NCBI RefSeq assembly: GCF_026340655.1 | Contig: NZ_JAPEOZ010000001.1 | Coordinates: forward strand, 7,192,001-7,256,000 | Reading direction: 5' to 3' | DNA length: 64,000 bases | DNA from: Streptomyces sp. NBC_01275 | GTDB lineage: Bacteria > Actinomycetota > Actinomycetes > Streptomycetales > Streptomycetaceae | Part shown: positions 1 through 8,369 of the stretch, piece by piece | How the letters are laid out: each line of letters begins with the position of its first letter | Numbering within the stretch: position 1 is the first letter of the stretch | Translations under genes and position numbers: made by a program | Notes under the pieces: generated by a model | Told to the model about the DNA's origin: nothing | Databases searched by the model: none | The model's input: only the letters and a program-made list of their open reading frames with translations

Positions 1-209
1 GCTACAAGGGTCTGGGCGAGATGGACGCCGACCAGCTGGCCGAGACGACGATGGATCCGCGCCATCGCACCCTGCGTCGCATCAACCTCTCCGACCTGGA
101 GTCGGCGGAACAGGTGTTCGACCTGCTCATGGGCAACGATGTGGCCCCGCGCAAGGAGTTCATCTCCAGCTCGGCGGCGACGCTGGACCGGTCACGCATC
201 GACGCGTAG
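1..209 (+). CDS. parE: Type II topoisomerase B subunit, C-terminal end (ParE-like), partial
   Basis: Only the last 68 codons are in the window; the readable protein starts YKGLGEMDADQL and ends at TAG. The motif YKGLGEM and the following QL.ETTMDP.RTL.R segment are the TOPRIM/C-terminal signature of GyrB and ParE, the ATPase subunit of bacterial gyrase or topoisomerase IV. The tail lacks the long GyrB extension. A GyrA/ParC-type subunit lies on the opposite strand at 17348-19822, which together with remembered Streptomyces gene order favours topoisomerase IV ParE over GyrB; gyrB itself normally sits near the origin. The choice between ParE and GyrB is an inference, whereas membership of the type IIA B-subunit family is firm. 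Confidence 0.88.
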   Translation, partial: YKGLGEMDADQLAETTMDPRHRTLRRINLSDLESAEQVFDLLMGNDVAPRKEFISSSAATLDRSRIDA

Positions 210-963
210 GCGCTCCGCTCGGCTGCCCTTGGCTGCGGCTCGGCTCCGTTCAGGGGCCGGGCCGTTGGTCGGGTGGTCGGGGGTGGACGACTGGGTTGGA
301 TGGCGCTGAGCTGGCTGGGGCTGCGTGCCGTCGGCTGGGGCTGCCTGAGCGCGGCCGGATTCGGTGATCGGCTCCGGGCGGGGACTTCGGGTTGGGCAAC
401 CAGCCCGGGTGCCGGGTGCCGGGACGCGACCGGCGGCCTGCTCGGGGTGACCGGCTGCGGAGCGCGTTCCGGCGGTCGGGCCGACCGGGCCGGACGGGCT
501 GACCGAGCCGGACAGCCGGGCCTCGTGGCCGGGCTGATCTGGTGCGAGCGCGCTTGTGTCGGTGAGGCCCGCTCGGCGCTGCCATCCGGTCCGACCACCT
601 CACCCAGTCTGTCCGGCCCGGTCGGCTCATCCGGCTCATCCGGCTCATCCGGCCCGTCTGGCTCATCTGGTCCGTCTGGTCCGTCTGGCTCACGCCGTCC
701 GTCCGGTCGGCCCGCCGACCCGGGTTCTCTGCCCGGTGCCCAGCCTGTTCGGTCCGCCCGCCGGGCGAGAGGACGAGGCTGCCGGCCAGTCCGCGACCAG
801 CGGTGTTCAGCAGGGTTCTCCACCCAGGGGTGGAGCTCCTGACCTCCCCGAATCCACCCATGATCCACCCTGGCTCCGATCTGCGGACCTGCACGATTCC
901 GTAGCGTCGAAGGCGTCGGCAGCGCTGGCTGTCGGCATCGTCTTCCCGCTCACGGAGGCAGCG
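210..963. other. 754-bp gap with degenerate short repeats, no convincing gene
   Basis: Open frames cross this stretch on both strands, but their products are Pro/Ser/Gly/Arg/Asp-rich with no family resemblance, as expected for GC-rich DNA. From about 618 to 695 the DNA is a run of imperfect 9-base units of the type TCxGGCTCA / TCTGGTCCG. The gap ends with GGAGG at 954-958, the ribosome site of the next gene. I see no terminator I would trust directly after the topoisomerase gene. Confidence 0.5.
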
Positions 964-1509
964 ATGTCCGGGCTAGTCAACACACTGGTGATCGTGGCCG
1001 TGGTCGCACTGGTGATCGTGCGGCAGTTCCGCGCAAACCGCGTCGACACGGACCGCCGATGGTGGATCCTGCCCGGCGTCCTGGCCGTCATAGCGCTGCG
1101 TGACCATGGTCTGCTGGATGCTCATCACCACACCGCTTCGGTGCTGCTGATCGCCGCCGAGCTGACGGTGGGCCTGGCGACCGGAGCCGGCTGGGCGTGG
1201 ACCACCCGGGTCTGGGTGGAGCCGGACGGCGCGGTGTGGAGCAAGAGCACCAAGGCGAGTGCGGGCGTCTGGGGCGTCGGCATCGGTCTGCGCCTGGGTC
1301 TCTTCGCGTTCGGCGCGCTGCTGGGCGTCCACCAGAACAGCTCGGCCCTGCTGCTGGCGCTCGCGGGCACCCTGCTGGTCCGCTCCGGGATCCTGAGGTG
1401 GCGCGCACAGTCCCTGCACCGGTCGTCCGCGTCCGCGCACCAGCCCTCCGTACACGGCACGGCGTACGGTGACCACGAGGTCCGGTCCGCGTGGAAGGAG
1501 CGCGTGTGA
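964..1509 (+). CDS. Small multi-spanning membrane protein (DUF1453-like)
   Basis: A 181-residue hydrophobic protein with about four membrane segments: an N-terminal one (LVNTLVIVAVVALVIV), then segments around residues 38-47, 61-80 and 95-140. The pattern, including a polar RANRVDTDRRWWILP loop after the first helix, resembles the DUF1453/CcdC-like membrane proteins of actinobacteria. The ATG at 964 is chosen because GGAGG lies 6-10 bases upstream; an open frame continues further upstream but has no membrane-protein character. The stop overlaps the GTG of the histidine kinase gene (gtga), so it is probably co-transcribed with that two-component pair and may be an accessory membrane partner. 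The function is unknown. Confidence 0.75.
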   Translation: MSGLVNTLVIVAVVALVIVRQFRANRVDTDRRWWILPGVLAVIALRDHGLLDAHHHTASVLLIAAELTVGLATGAGWAWTTRVWVEPDGAVWSKSTKASAGVWGVGIGLRLGLFAFGALLGVHQNSSALLLALAGTLLVRSGILRWRAQSLHRSSASAHQPSVHGTAYGDHEVRSAWKERV

Positions 1510-2657
1510 CGGAGAACGCCTGGACCCGCTGGCCCTCTCGGGAGGCGCTGGACCGCAAGCAGGTCACCCGGCCCAGGCGGCTGCTGGCCTGGTCCGTCCG
1601 GCTGCTGGTGCTCGGGGCGCTGCTGTGGAGCGCCTTCCACGACAGCCGCGTCCATGGATGGGGCGCGGTCGCCGGCGTCGGCGGAGTCCTTGCGGCAGGT
1701 GCGTTGGCCTGGGCCTTCTTCCAGACGACACTTGACCACCGACTGTGGTCGTCCATGGCGCTCATCCTCCTGTTGCTGGGGCTCGCGGTCGGGGCCCAGG
1801 CCGCCGGCTTCCGGTCTCCGGCCGTCGTTCTGTGGTGCGGGTGCGCCATCGCTGCGTTGGAGCGGCTGCCGCTGGGGGCCGCGCTGCCCGTGGCCTCGGT
1901 CGGCCTCGCCGCCTTCGCCGCGGTGGACGACGACGTATGGCTGACCACGGCCGCCGCCATCGGGGGCATGGCCCTGGCGGGATACGCACTGCGTCTGGAC
2001 GCCGAAGCTCGGGGCAGCGCCCAGCGGCTGCTCGCCCAGGAGCGTGCGGCGAGGGCGGCCGAGGCGGAGTCGGCCGCGCTCGCGGAGCGGTCCCGTATCG
2101 CCCGGGAGATCCACGACGTGCTGGCGCACAGCCTGTCGGCGCAGCTCGTGCATCTGGAAGCCGCCCGGCTGCTGATCGAGCGGGGTGCGGACCGCGATCG
2201 GATCCTCGAGCGTGTGGTGGCGGCTCGCGGGATGGCACGCGACGGTCTCGACGAGACCCGGCAGGCGCTGTCCGCGCTGCGAGGCGAGCTGACGCCGCTG
2301 GAGGACTTCCTGACCGACCTCGTGCGGACGGCCGAGGGCGCCGAGGTCACTGTCGGGGGTGAACGCAGAGCGCTGCCGGCCGAGGCGTCCCAGGCGGTGC
2401 GCAGGGTCGCCCAGGAAGCCCTGACGAACGCCCGCAAGCACGCCCCGGGGGCGAAAGTGCGGGTGCGGCTGGAGTACGGCGCCCATGAAGTGACTCTGGA
2501 CGTGCGGGACTCGGGGGGTTCGCCGGGGGAACTCGCCCAGGCGGGCGGCGGGTACGGTCTGTTGGGGATGCGGGAGCGTGCCGAGCTGCTGGGCGGGTCG
2601 CTCGACGCCGGACCGGACGAGGAAGGATTCGTGGTGACGCTGAAGGTGCCGGTATGA
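1506..2657 (+). CDS. NarL-family sensor histidine kinase
   Basis: 383 residues starting at a GTG that overlaps the previous stop. Roughly residues 20-150 contain four to six hydrophobic helices, followed by a coiled linker and a HisKA_3 dimerisation domain with the phospho-acceptor box SRIAREIHDVLAHSL (histidine near residue 205). The HATPase domain shows an N box (AQEALTNARKHA), a D-box (DVRDSGG) and a G box (GGGYGLLGMRERAELLGGSL). It lacks a large extracellular domain and so may sense a signal in or at the membrane. It is followed directly by its response regulator, with an ATGA overlap or 14-base spacing. The ligand cannot be told from the sequence. Confidence 0.93.
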   Translation: MTENAWTRWPSREALDRKQVTRPRRLLAWSVRLLVLGALLWSAFHDSRVHGWGAVAGVGGVLAAGALAWAFFQTTLDHRLWSSMALILLLLGLAVGAQAAGFRSPAVVLWCGCAIAALERLPLGAALPVASVGLAAFAAVDDDVWLTTAAAIGGMALAGYALRLDAEARGSAQRLLAQERAARAAEAESAALAERSRIAREIHDVLAHSLSAQLVHLEAARLLIERGADRDRILERVVAARGMARDGLDETRQALSALRGELTPLEDFLTDLVRTAEGAEVTVGGERRALPAEASQAVRRVAQEALTNARKHAPGAKVRVRLEYGAHEVTLDVRDSGGSPGELAQAGGGYGLLGMRERAELLGGSLDAGPDEEGFVVTLKVPV

Positions 2658-2671
2658 CGGAGGAGGCGGAG

Positions 2672-3337
2672 ATGAAGACCGCCCGGGTCGTGGTCGCGGA
2701 CGACCAGACCGTCGTCCGGGAAGGCATCGTGATGCTGCTCGGGCTGCTGCCGGGGGTCGAGGTCGTGGGCGCCGCCGGGGACGGGAACGAGGCGGTGAGG
2801 CTCGTCGCTGAGCTCGCTCCGGACGTGGTGCTGATGGACCTGCGTATGCCCCGCTGCGACGGGGTGGAGGCCACACGACGCATCCGGGCCGAGCATCCCG
2901 GAACGCAGGTCGTGGTGCTCACGACCTATGCGGACGACGAGTCCCTGTTCCCGGCGCTGAGAGCGGGGGCGCGGGGATATCTCACCAAGGACGCGGGCGG
3001 GGACGAGATCGTACGGGCCGTGCACAGTGTCCTGTCCGGGGACGCGGGGCTGTCGCCGAGCGTTCAGCGTCGGCTTCTGGAGCGTCTGTCGGCGCCGGAG
3101 CCGGAGCCGGTGGAGGCCGCCGTCCCGCCGGACGGGCTCACGGTGCGGGAGACGGAGGTGCTGATGCTGATCGCCGAAGGGCTCGACAACCAGGAGATCG
3201 CCCGCAGGCTCCATGTGTCCACGGCGACGGTGAAGACCCACATCAACAACATGTTCGCCAAGACGGGACTCAAGGGTCGTGCCCAGGCGGTGCGTTACGC
3301 GTTCGGCAAGGGGTTGGTGCGACCGCCTGCAGGGTGA
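2672..3337 (+). CDS. NarL/FixJ-family response regulator
   Basis: 221 residues. The N-terminal receiver domain has the acidic pair in VVVADDQ, the phospho-acceptor Asp in VLMDLRMP, the switch Thr in VVLTTY and Lys in YLTKDAG. The C-terminal LuxR-type HTH (LTVRETEVLMLIAEGLDNQEIARRLHVS.ATVKTHI) binds DNA. ATG 2672 is favoured because GGAGGAGG lies just upstream; an in-frame ATG at 2654 overlapping the kinase stop is the alternative. It is the partner of the kinase at 1506-2657; its targets are unknown but may include the co-encoded membrane protein gene. Confidence 0.93.
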   Translation: MKTARVVVADDQTVVREGIVMLLGLLPGVEVVGAAGDGNEAVRLVAELAPDVVLMDLRMPRCDGVEATRRIRAEHPGTQVVVLTTYADDESLFPALRAGARGYLTKDAGGDEIVRAVHSVLSGDAGLSPSVQRRLLERLSAPEPEPVEAAVPPDGLTVRETEVLMLIAEGLDNQEIARRLHVSTATVKTHINNMFAKTGLKGRAQAVRYAFGKGLVRPPAG

Positions 3338-3417
3338 ATGGCTTGTTGGTCACCTGATGGGGTGAAGTACGCAGGGAAGAGAAGTCGGGGATCTATCCGT
3401 TCTGTCCATCCTTGGGC

Positions 3418-3978
3418 ATGCAGTCAAGCAACGGTCGTGCCCGTAGCAACGGGGACGGTCCCGAGAGATCCGGCGAGTACCGCCAAGCCCAGGGCCCGCC
3501 GTTCGTCGAGGCGCCGGGAGAGGTGTGCTACGAGGACCCGTGGTACGACGCCCTGGCGTCGGGCTGGGGCGAGTCGGGCACCGTGAACGTGCCCCCGGCC
3601 GAGGTCCCGGCGGGGCGCCGAAGCCGGGAGGACGGACGTCTGGCAGCCGCCCAGGTCTATCTGGAGGTCCAGCGCAGCGAGGCCTTCCAGGAGGTGCGCA
3701 GCCGGTACCGGAAGTTCGTGACGCCGGCGGTCGCCGGCTTCTTCCTCTGGTACGTGGCGTACGTCGTGACGGCGACGACCGCGCCCGGGTTCATGGCGCG
3801 GCCGGTGGTCGGCGCGGTGAACGTGGCGTTGCTCGCCGGGCTCGGACAGTTCCTCAGCACGTTCCTGCTCACCTGGGCCTACGCCCGGCACGCACGGCTG
3901 CGCCGGGACCGTGCGGCGCTCGAACTGCGCTGGGACACACAGGAACTGACGCGTGGCGCGACGGGCGGTGTGTCGTGA
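3418..3978 (+). CDS. DUF485 membrane protein (YjcH-like)
   Basis: 186 residues. A disordered N-terminus (about 80 residues) precedes VQRSEAFQEVRSRYRKFVTP, the usual entry to a DUF485 domain, and two membrane helices at about residues 100-122 and 135-155. In many bacteria a DUF485 protein (YjcH) is encoded directly before the acetate/solute symporter ActP, as here, where the stop overlaps the next GTG by four bases. It is probably an accessory subunit of that symporter. The start is uncertain: a TTG at 3412 is in frame two codons earlier, and neither has a clear ribosome site. Confidence 0.8.
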   Translation: MQSSNGRARSNGDGPERSGEYRQAQGPPFVEAPGEVCYEDPWYDALASGWGESGTVNVPPAEVPAGRRSREDGRLAAAQVYLEVQRSEAFQEVRSRYRKFVTPAVAGFFLWYVAYVVTATTAPGFMARPVVGAVNVALLAGLGQFLSTFLLTWAYARHARLRRDRAALELRWDTQELTRGATGGVS

Positions 3979-5567
3979 CCGGCCATCATCAGACGCTGGC
4001 GTTGCTGCTGTTCAGCGCCTTCGTCGCGGTCACGCTGGGGATCACGACGTGGGTGAGTCGCAACCGGCATGGTTCGGAGGAGGAGTTCTATGTCGGCGGG
4101 CGGCTGTTCTCGCCGATGGAGAATGGTTTTGCCATCGCGGGCGACTACATGTCGGCGGCCTCCTTCCTCGGCATCTCCGGGCTGATCGCGCTCTTCGGCT
4201 ACGACGGGCTGCTGTACTCGGTGGGCTTCCTGGTCGCCTGGCTGGTGGTGCTGTTCCTCGTCGCCGAACTGGTGCGCAACTGCGGGCGGTTCACGCTCGC
4301 CGACGTGGTCGCCGCGCGGATGAGCGAGCGGCCGGTGCGGATCGCGGCGGGAACTTCTTCGGTCACGGTGTCCGTTCTCTATCTGGTGGCGCAGATGGTG
4401 GGTGCGGGCAGCCTGGTCGCGCTGCTCCTGGGGAACACCGGCGAGGCGGCGCAGTCCTGGGCGGTCATCGGGGTCGGCGCGCTGATGGTGATCTATGTGT
4501 CGTTGGGAGGGATGCGGGCCACCACGTGGATTCAGATCGTGAAGGCGGTTCTGCTGCTGGGCGGCACCATCGCGCTCACGGCGCTCGTTCTGGTGCGCTT
4601 CCACGGCGACTTCGACCTGTTGCTGCGCACGGCGGCCGAGCGCAGCGGGCACGGCACGGCGTTCCTGGCGCCCGGGCTCAAGTACGGCGGGGACTGGACG
4701 TCGCGCTTCGACTTCATGAGCCTGGGGCTGGCACTGGTGCTGGGCACGGCGGGGCTGCCGCACATCCTGTCGCGCTTCTACACCGTTCCGACCGCGCGGG
4801 CGGCCCGGCGGTCCGTGGTCTGGTCGATCGGGCTCATCGGCGGCTTCTACCTGATGACGATCGTGCTCGGCTTCGGCGCGGCGGCGATCGTCGGCCCCCA
4901 GGCCGTACGCGGCTCGAACGCGGCCGGGAACACGGCGGTGCCGCTCCTGGCGCTGGACCTGGGCGGCGGCGCCGACTCCACGGGAGGCACGGTCCTGTTC
5001 GCGGTCGTGGCGGCCATTGCCTTCGCAACGATTCTCGCGGTCGTCGCCGGGATCACGCTGGCTTCCTCGGCGTCGGTGGCGCACGACCTGTACGCGTCCC
5101 TACGTCGCAAGCACGCCAAGCCGCGTAGTGAGGTGGCGGTGGCGCGCATCGCCGCCGTGGGTATCGGAGTGGTCGCGATCGCCCTCGGTCTGCTGGCCCG
5201 CGATCTGAACGTCGCCTTCCTGGTCGGGCTGGCCTTCGCGGTCGCAGCGTCCGCAAATCTGCCGGTGCTGATGTACTCCCTGTTCTGGCGGGGCTTCACC
5301 ACACGGGGCGCCGTGTGGGCGGTGTACGGCGGGCTGGTGCCGGCCCTGGCGCTCGTCGTGCTGTCGCCGGTGGTGTCGGGCAGCCCCGAGTCGCTCTTCC
5401 CCGGCGTGGACTTCCAGTACTTCCCGCTGCAGAACCCCGGCCTGGTCTCGATCCCGCTGGGTTTCCTCGCCGGCTGGCTCGGGACGGTCACCTCGGCCGA
5501 GGTCGCGGACGAGGCCAAGCACGCGGAGACCGAGGTGCGGTCGCTGACGGGGGCGGGCGCCGTTTAG
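3975..5567 (+). CDS. Sodium:solute symporter, ActP/acetate permease family
   Basis: 530 residues, GTG start overlapping the DUF485 stop. About 13 hydrophobic helices are visible. The N-terminal EEFYVGGR...NGFAIAGDYMSAASFLGI is the hallmark of the SSS family branch that includes ActP and related monocarboxylate carriers; GGMRATTWIQIVKAVLLL and GLPHILSRFYTVP are further family blocks. The predicted role is Na+-coupled uptake of a short carboxylate such as acetate, in the cytoplasmic membrane. The two-component pair just upstream on the same strand (ends 3337) may regulate it, but this is only suggested by proximity. Downstream are tandem repeats rather than a simple terminator. Confidence 0.9.
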   Translation: MTGHHQTLALLLFSAFVAVTLGITTWVSRNRHGSEEEFYVGGRLFSPMENGFAIAGDYMSAASFLGISGLIALFGYDGLLYSVGFLVAWLVVLFLVAELVRNCGRFTLADVVAARMSERPVRIAAGTSSVTVSVLYLVAQMVGAGSLVALLLGNTGEAAQSWAVIGVGALMVIYVSLGGMRATTWIQIVKAVLLLGGTIALTALVLVRFHGDFDLLLRTAAERSGHGTAFLAPGLKYGGDWTSRFDFMSLGLALVLGTAGLPHILSRFYTVPTARAARRSVVWSIGLIGGFYLMTIVLGFGAAAIVGPQAVRGSNAAGNTAVPLLALDLGGGADSTGGTVLFAVVAAIAFATILAVVAGITLASSASVAHDLYASLRRKHAKPRSEVAVARIAAVGIGVVAIALGLLARDLNVAFLVGLAFAVAASANLPVLMYSLFWRGFTTRGAVWAVYGGLVPALALVVLSPVVSGSPESLFPGVDFQYFPLQNPGLVSIPLGFLAGWLGTVTSAEVADEAKHAETEVRSLTGAGAV

Positions 5568-5584
5568 CGGGCGGCTCCCTCATC

Positions 5585-5700
5585 GTCGTAGGGACCCTTC
5601 ACCCTCGTAGGGACCCTTCATCCTCGTAGGGACCCTCATGCTCGTAGGGACCCCTCGTCTTCGTAGGGCTCCCTCGCCTTCGTAGGGCGTCAGGGAGTTG
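5585..5700. repeat. Six-copy 19-bp tandem repeat between convergent genes
   Basis: The string CGTAGGG recurs at 5587, 5606, 5625, 5643, 5662 and 5681 (steps 19, 19, 18, 19, 19). The first copies share CTCGTAGGGACCCTTCA and later copies drift. Each unit carries AGGG followed by CCCT, so neighbouring units could pair into alternative hairpins. The array fills the gap between the symporter gene and the convergent response regulator, and may serve as a bidirectional terminator. Confidence 0.85.
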
Positions 5701-5702
5701 TT

Positions 5703-6395
5703 CTATGGGGCCACCCAGGCGTAGCGGTGTTCCGGGCGGCCTGTGTCTCCGTACTTGAGGGAGAGGTGCAGGCGGCCGGCCTGTTCCAGATGGCGGAGGT
5801 AGCGCTGGGCGGTGGAGCGGCTCAGGCCGGTCTCGGCGGCGACCTCGTGGGCCGAGAGGGGGTGGTCGGCGCGGTGCAGGACGGCGCAGATCAGGTCCGT
5901 GGTCGGCTCCGAGTGGCCGCTCGGCAGCCCGGGGATCGACGGCGCGGGCGCCGTGCGCAGGGCGCCGAAGATCCGGTCGACCTGTTCCTGGCCGGCGATG
6001 CCGTGGCCGCCGACCCGGTCCACCGTGCGGCGCAGGGCGGCGTAGGAGTCGAGGCGGGTGCGCAGCGCGGCGAAGGTGAACGGCTTGACCAGGTAGTGGA
6101 GGGCGCCGAGGCGCATCGCGGTCTGCACCGTCGTGACGTCGCCGGCCGCCGTGATCATGATGACGTCGGTGCCGTGCCCCTGTTCCCGCATGCGGTGGAC
6201 GAGTTCGAGGCCCGTCCCGTCGGGCAGGTAGTGGTCGAGCAGGACCAGGTCGATGGTCCCGCGCTGCACGCTGGCGAGCGCTTGGGCGGCACTGTGCGCG
6301 CGGGCGGCCACCCGGAATCCGGGAACCTTTCCCACGTACTTGGCGTTGATCTCGGCGACACGGAAGTCGTCGTCCACCACCAGGACGTCAATCAT
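5703..6395 (-). CDS. CitB/DcuR-family response regulator, without adjacent kinase
   Basis: 230 residues, ATG preceded by GGAGAGAGG. The receiver domain has MIDVLVVDDD, the acceptor Asp in DLVLLDHYLPDGTGLEL, a Thr/Ser position in VIMITAA and Lys in YLVKPFTF. The C-terminal half carries an HTH (SAHEVAAETGLSRSTAQRYLRHLEQAGRL) and the family ending LKYGDTGRPEHRYAW. It is very similar along its whole length to the regulator at 9556-10236, which is paired with a kinase. This copy has no kinase beside it and is divergent from the ABC importer operon, whose promoter it may control. It may be phosphorylated by the kinase at 10233-11939, which is an inference. Confidence 0.92.
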   Translation of the reverse strand: MIDVLVVDDDFRVAEINAKYVGKVPGFRVAARAHSAAQALASVQRGTIDLVLLDHYLPDGTGLELVHRMREQGHGTDVIMITAAGDVTTVQTAMRLGALHYLVKPFTFAALRTRLDSYAALRRTVDRVGGHGIAGQEQVDRIFGALRTAPAPSIPGLPSGHSEPTTDLICAVLHRADHPLSAHEVAAETGLSRSTAQRYLRHLEQAGRLHLSLKYGDTGRPEHRYAWVAP

Positions 6396-6483
6396 CGGGC
6401 CTCTCTCCGTCAAGGCCAGGAGGGCGTTAAGCCCATGTTTCGGCTCCGCTGTTGTAGCGCGCGCAAAACGAGCACAACAGGCT

Positions 6484-6510
6484 CTTGCAAGCAAAAGAAG
6501 CGCATGCGCT
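6484..6510. promoter_or_regulatory. Palindromes in the divergent regulator/ABC promoter region
   Basis: The 125-bp gap between the divergent regulator and ABC genes holds CTTGCAAG (6484-6491) and the perfect 12-bp palindrome AGCGCATGCGCT (6499-6510), set in DNA that is locally A-rich. They lie where an operator for the neighbouring CitB-type regulator would be expected. No regulator has been matched to them. Confidence 0.45.
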
Positions 6511-6520
6511 CAGAAGGCTG

Positions 6521-7372
6521 ATGCCGTCTCCCTGGTCACCTCTACCGTCCCCGGCCATGAGCGCACACACCAGCCCCGCCATCGAGCTGCGGGGTGCGAG
6601 CAAGGTCTTCAGGACCCCGTCGGGGGCCCCGCACACGGCCGTGCGGGACCTCGACCTCACGGTCGGCCGCGGCGAGTTCGTGGCCGTCGTCGGACCGACC
6701 GGCTGCGGCAAGTCGACCACGCTGACCCTGGTCAGCGGCCTGGAAGAGCCCACCCAGGGCGAGGTTCTGGTCGCCGGGCAGCCCGTGCGGGGCGTCGGCG
6801 ACAAGGTCGGCTTCGTCTTCCAGCAGGATGCGACGTTCCCCTGGCGCACGGTCCTGTCCAACGTGATGGCGGGCCCGCGTTTCCGGGGCGTGCCCAAGGC
6901 GGAGGCGAAGCGGCAGGCACGCGAGTGGCTGGCCCGGGTCGGGCTCGCCGCCTTCGAGGACCGCTACCCGCACCAGCTCTCCGGCGGTCAGCGCAAGCGC
7001 GTCGCCCTCGCCGCGACCTTTGTCAACGACCCGGAGATCCTGCTCATGGACGAGCCGTTCTCGGCGCTCGACGTGCAGACCCGGGCCCTGATGTCGGACG
7101 AGCTCCTCGAGCTGTGGGAGGGCACCGGCGCGTCCGTCGTCTTCGTCACCCACGACCTGGAGGAGTCCATCGCGCTGGCCGACAAGGTCGTCGTCATGAC
7201 CGCGGGGCCCGCCACCGTGAAGCACGTCTTCGACATCGACCTGCCGCGGCCCCGCAAGGTCGAGGCGGTGCGTCTGGAGCCGCGGTTCATCGAGATCTAC
7301 CGCGAGATCTGGGAGTCCCTCGGCGAAGAGGTCCGCATCACCCGCGAGAGGAGTGCCTCCCATGTCGCCTGA
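6521..7372 (+). CDS. ABC transporter ATPase, SsuB/TauB type
   Basis: 283 residues if read from ATG 6521 (weak AGAAGG just upstream); ATG 6557, starting MSAHTSPAIEL, is equally possible. The Walker A (GPTGCGKST), Q-loop (VFQQDATFPWRTV), signature (LSGGQRKRVALA), Walker B (ILLMDEPFSALD) and H-loop (VFVTHD) are all intact. The Q-loop sequence is typical of ATPases of nitrate/sulfonate/taurine/pyrimidine importers. The stop overlaps the permease start, and a substrate-binding lipoprotein follows, so 6521-9431 is a complete importer operon. The energy source is ATP at the cytoplasmic face of the membrane. Confidence 0.93.
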   Translation: MPSPWSPLPSPAMSAHTSPAIELRGASKVFRTPSGAPHTAVRDLDLTVGRGEFVAVVGPTGCGKSTTLTLVSGLEEPTQGEVLVAGQPVRGVGDKVGFVFQQDATFPWRTVLSNVMAGPRFRGVPKAEAKRQAREWLARVGLAAFEDRYPHQLSGGQRKRVALAATFVNDPEILLMDEPFSALDVQTRALMSDELLELWEGTGASVVFVTHDLEESIALADKVVVMTAGPATVKHVFDIDLPRPRKVEAVRLEPRFIEIYREIWESLGEEVRITRERSASHVA

Positions 7373-8225
7373 CGTCCTCAGCACACCGGTCGTCGACACG
7401 GTCAAGACGCCGGATCGCGCGCACTCACGCGCGCGTGCCGCACGCAGACGCAAGATCCTCGTCAGCGTGTGCCGCCTGCTGCTCCTGGTGGCGGTGCTCG
7501 GCCTCTGGGAGGGGCTCTCCCGGGCCAAGGTCATCGACCCGTTCAACTTCTCGATGCCCTCGAAGATCTGGGACCAGATCCACACCTGGGTGACGCACGG
7601 GACCGCCCTCGGCTCCCTGGGCGAACAGATCTGGTACACGCTCCACGAGGCGCTGCTCGGCTGGGTCATCGGGGTGGCCGCCGGGGTCGTGTGCGGGATC
7701 GCGCTCGGGCGCATCGCCTTCCTAGCCGACGTCCTTGGTCCATACATCAAGGTGCTCAACTCCATACCCAGGATCGTCCTGGCGCCGATCTTCGTGATCT
7801 GGTTCGGACTCGGCCCCGCCTCCAAGGTCGCCTCGGCGGTCGTGCTGGTGTTCTTCCCGGTCTTCTTCAACGCCTTCCAGGGAGCCCGCGAGGTCGACCG
7901 CAACCTCGTGGCCAACGCCCGCATCCTCGGCGCGAGCGACCGCAGGGTGACCCTTCAGGTGGTCGTCCCGTCCGCCACGTCATGGATCTTCACCAGCCTC
8001 CACGTCAGCTTCGGCTTCGCCCTCATCGGCGCCATCGTCGGCGAGTACATCGGCGCGACCAAGGGCATCGGTCTGCTCGTCGCGCAGTCCCAGGGCACCT
8101 TCAACGCGGCCGGCGTGTACGCCGCGATGGTCATCCTCGCCGTCGTCGCACTCGTCGCCGAGGGACTGCTGACCTTCGCCGAGAGCCGCATCTTCCGGTG
8201 GAAGCCGGCGGGCTCGGACCACTGA
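7362..8225 (+). CDS. ABC transporter permease, SsuC/TauC type
   Basis: 287 residues with about six membrane helices. The cytoplasmic EAA loop (NARILGASDRRVTLQVVVPSATSWIFTSL, roughly residues 185-215) is intact and contacts the ATPase. ATG 7362 follows GAGAGGAG and overlaps the end of the ATPase gene. The N-terminal 35 residues are basic and cytoplasmic. It belongs to the BPD_transp_1 family used by aliphatic sulfonate, nitrate, and NMT1/THI5-type pyrimidine importers. The substrate cannot be fixed from the permease alone. Confidence 0.92.
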   Translation: MSPDVLSTPVVDTVKTPDRAHSRARAARRRKILVSVCRLLLLVAVLGLWEGLSRAKVIDPFNFSMPSKIWDQIHTWVTHGTALGSLGEQIWYTLHEALLGWVIGVAAGVVCGIALGRIAFLADVLGPYIKVLNSIPRIVLAPIFVIWFGLGPASKVASAVVLVFFPVFFNAFQGAREVDRNLVANARILGASDRRVTLQVVVPSATSWIFTSLHVSFGFALIGAIVGEYIGATKGIGLLVAQSQGTFNAAGVYAAMVILAVVALVAEGLLTFAESRIFRWKPAGSDH

Positions 8226-8369
8226 TTCCTCCGGTTCCCGCCCAGTTCCCAGAGCTGACCCTTCAGGGCGCCGCCGGCTCCCCCTTCGTTGAACGATCCG
8301 CACCCTCACATGCCTCACCCCCACATGCCTCACCCCCGCATCGCCCTCTCACAAGGACGTGAACCCGCC

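Noticed and set aside
2..868. Long minus-strand open frame with PDEP/PDGP repeats
   Set aside because: It overlaps the real topoisomerase end, has no ribosome site or family, and its repeats come from the degenerate 9-bp DNA units.
1088..3241. 717-residue minus-strand frame opposite the two-component genes
   Set aside because: Arg/Pro/Ser-rich shadow of the plus-strand kinase and regulator genes, which have clear domains.
5585..5700. CRISPR array
   Set aside because: The 19-bp units abut each other without spacers, and no cas genes are present.
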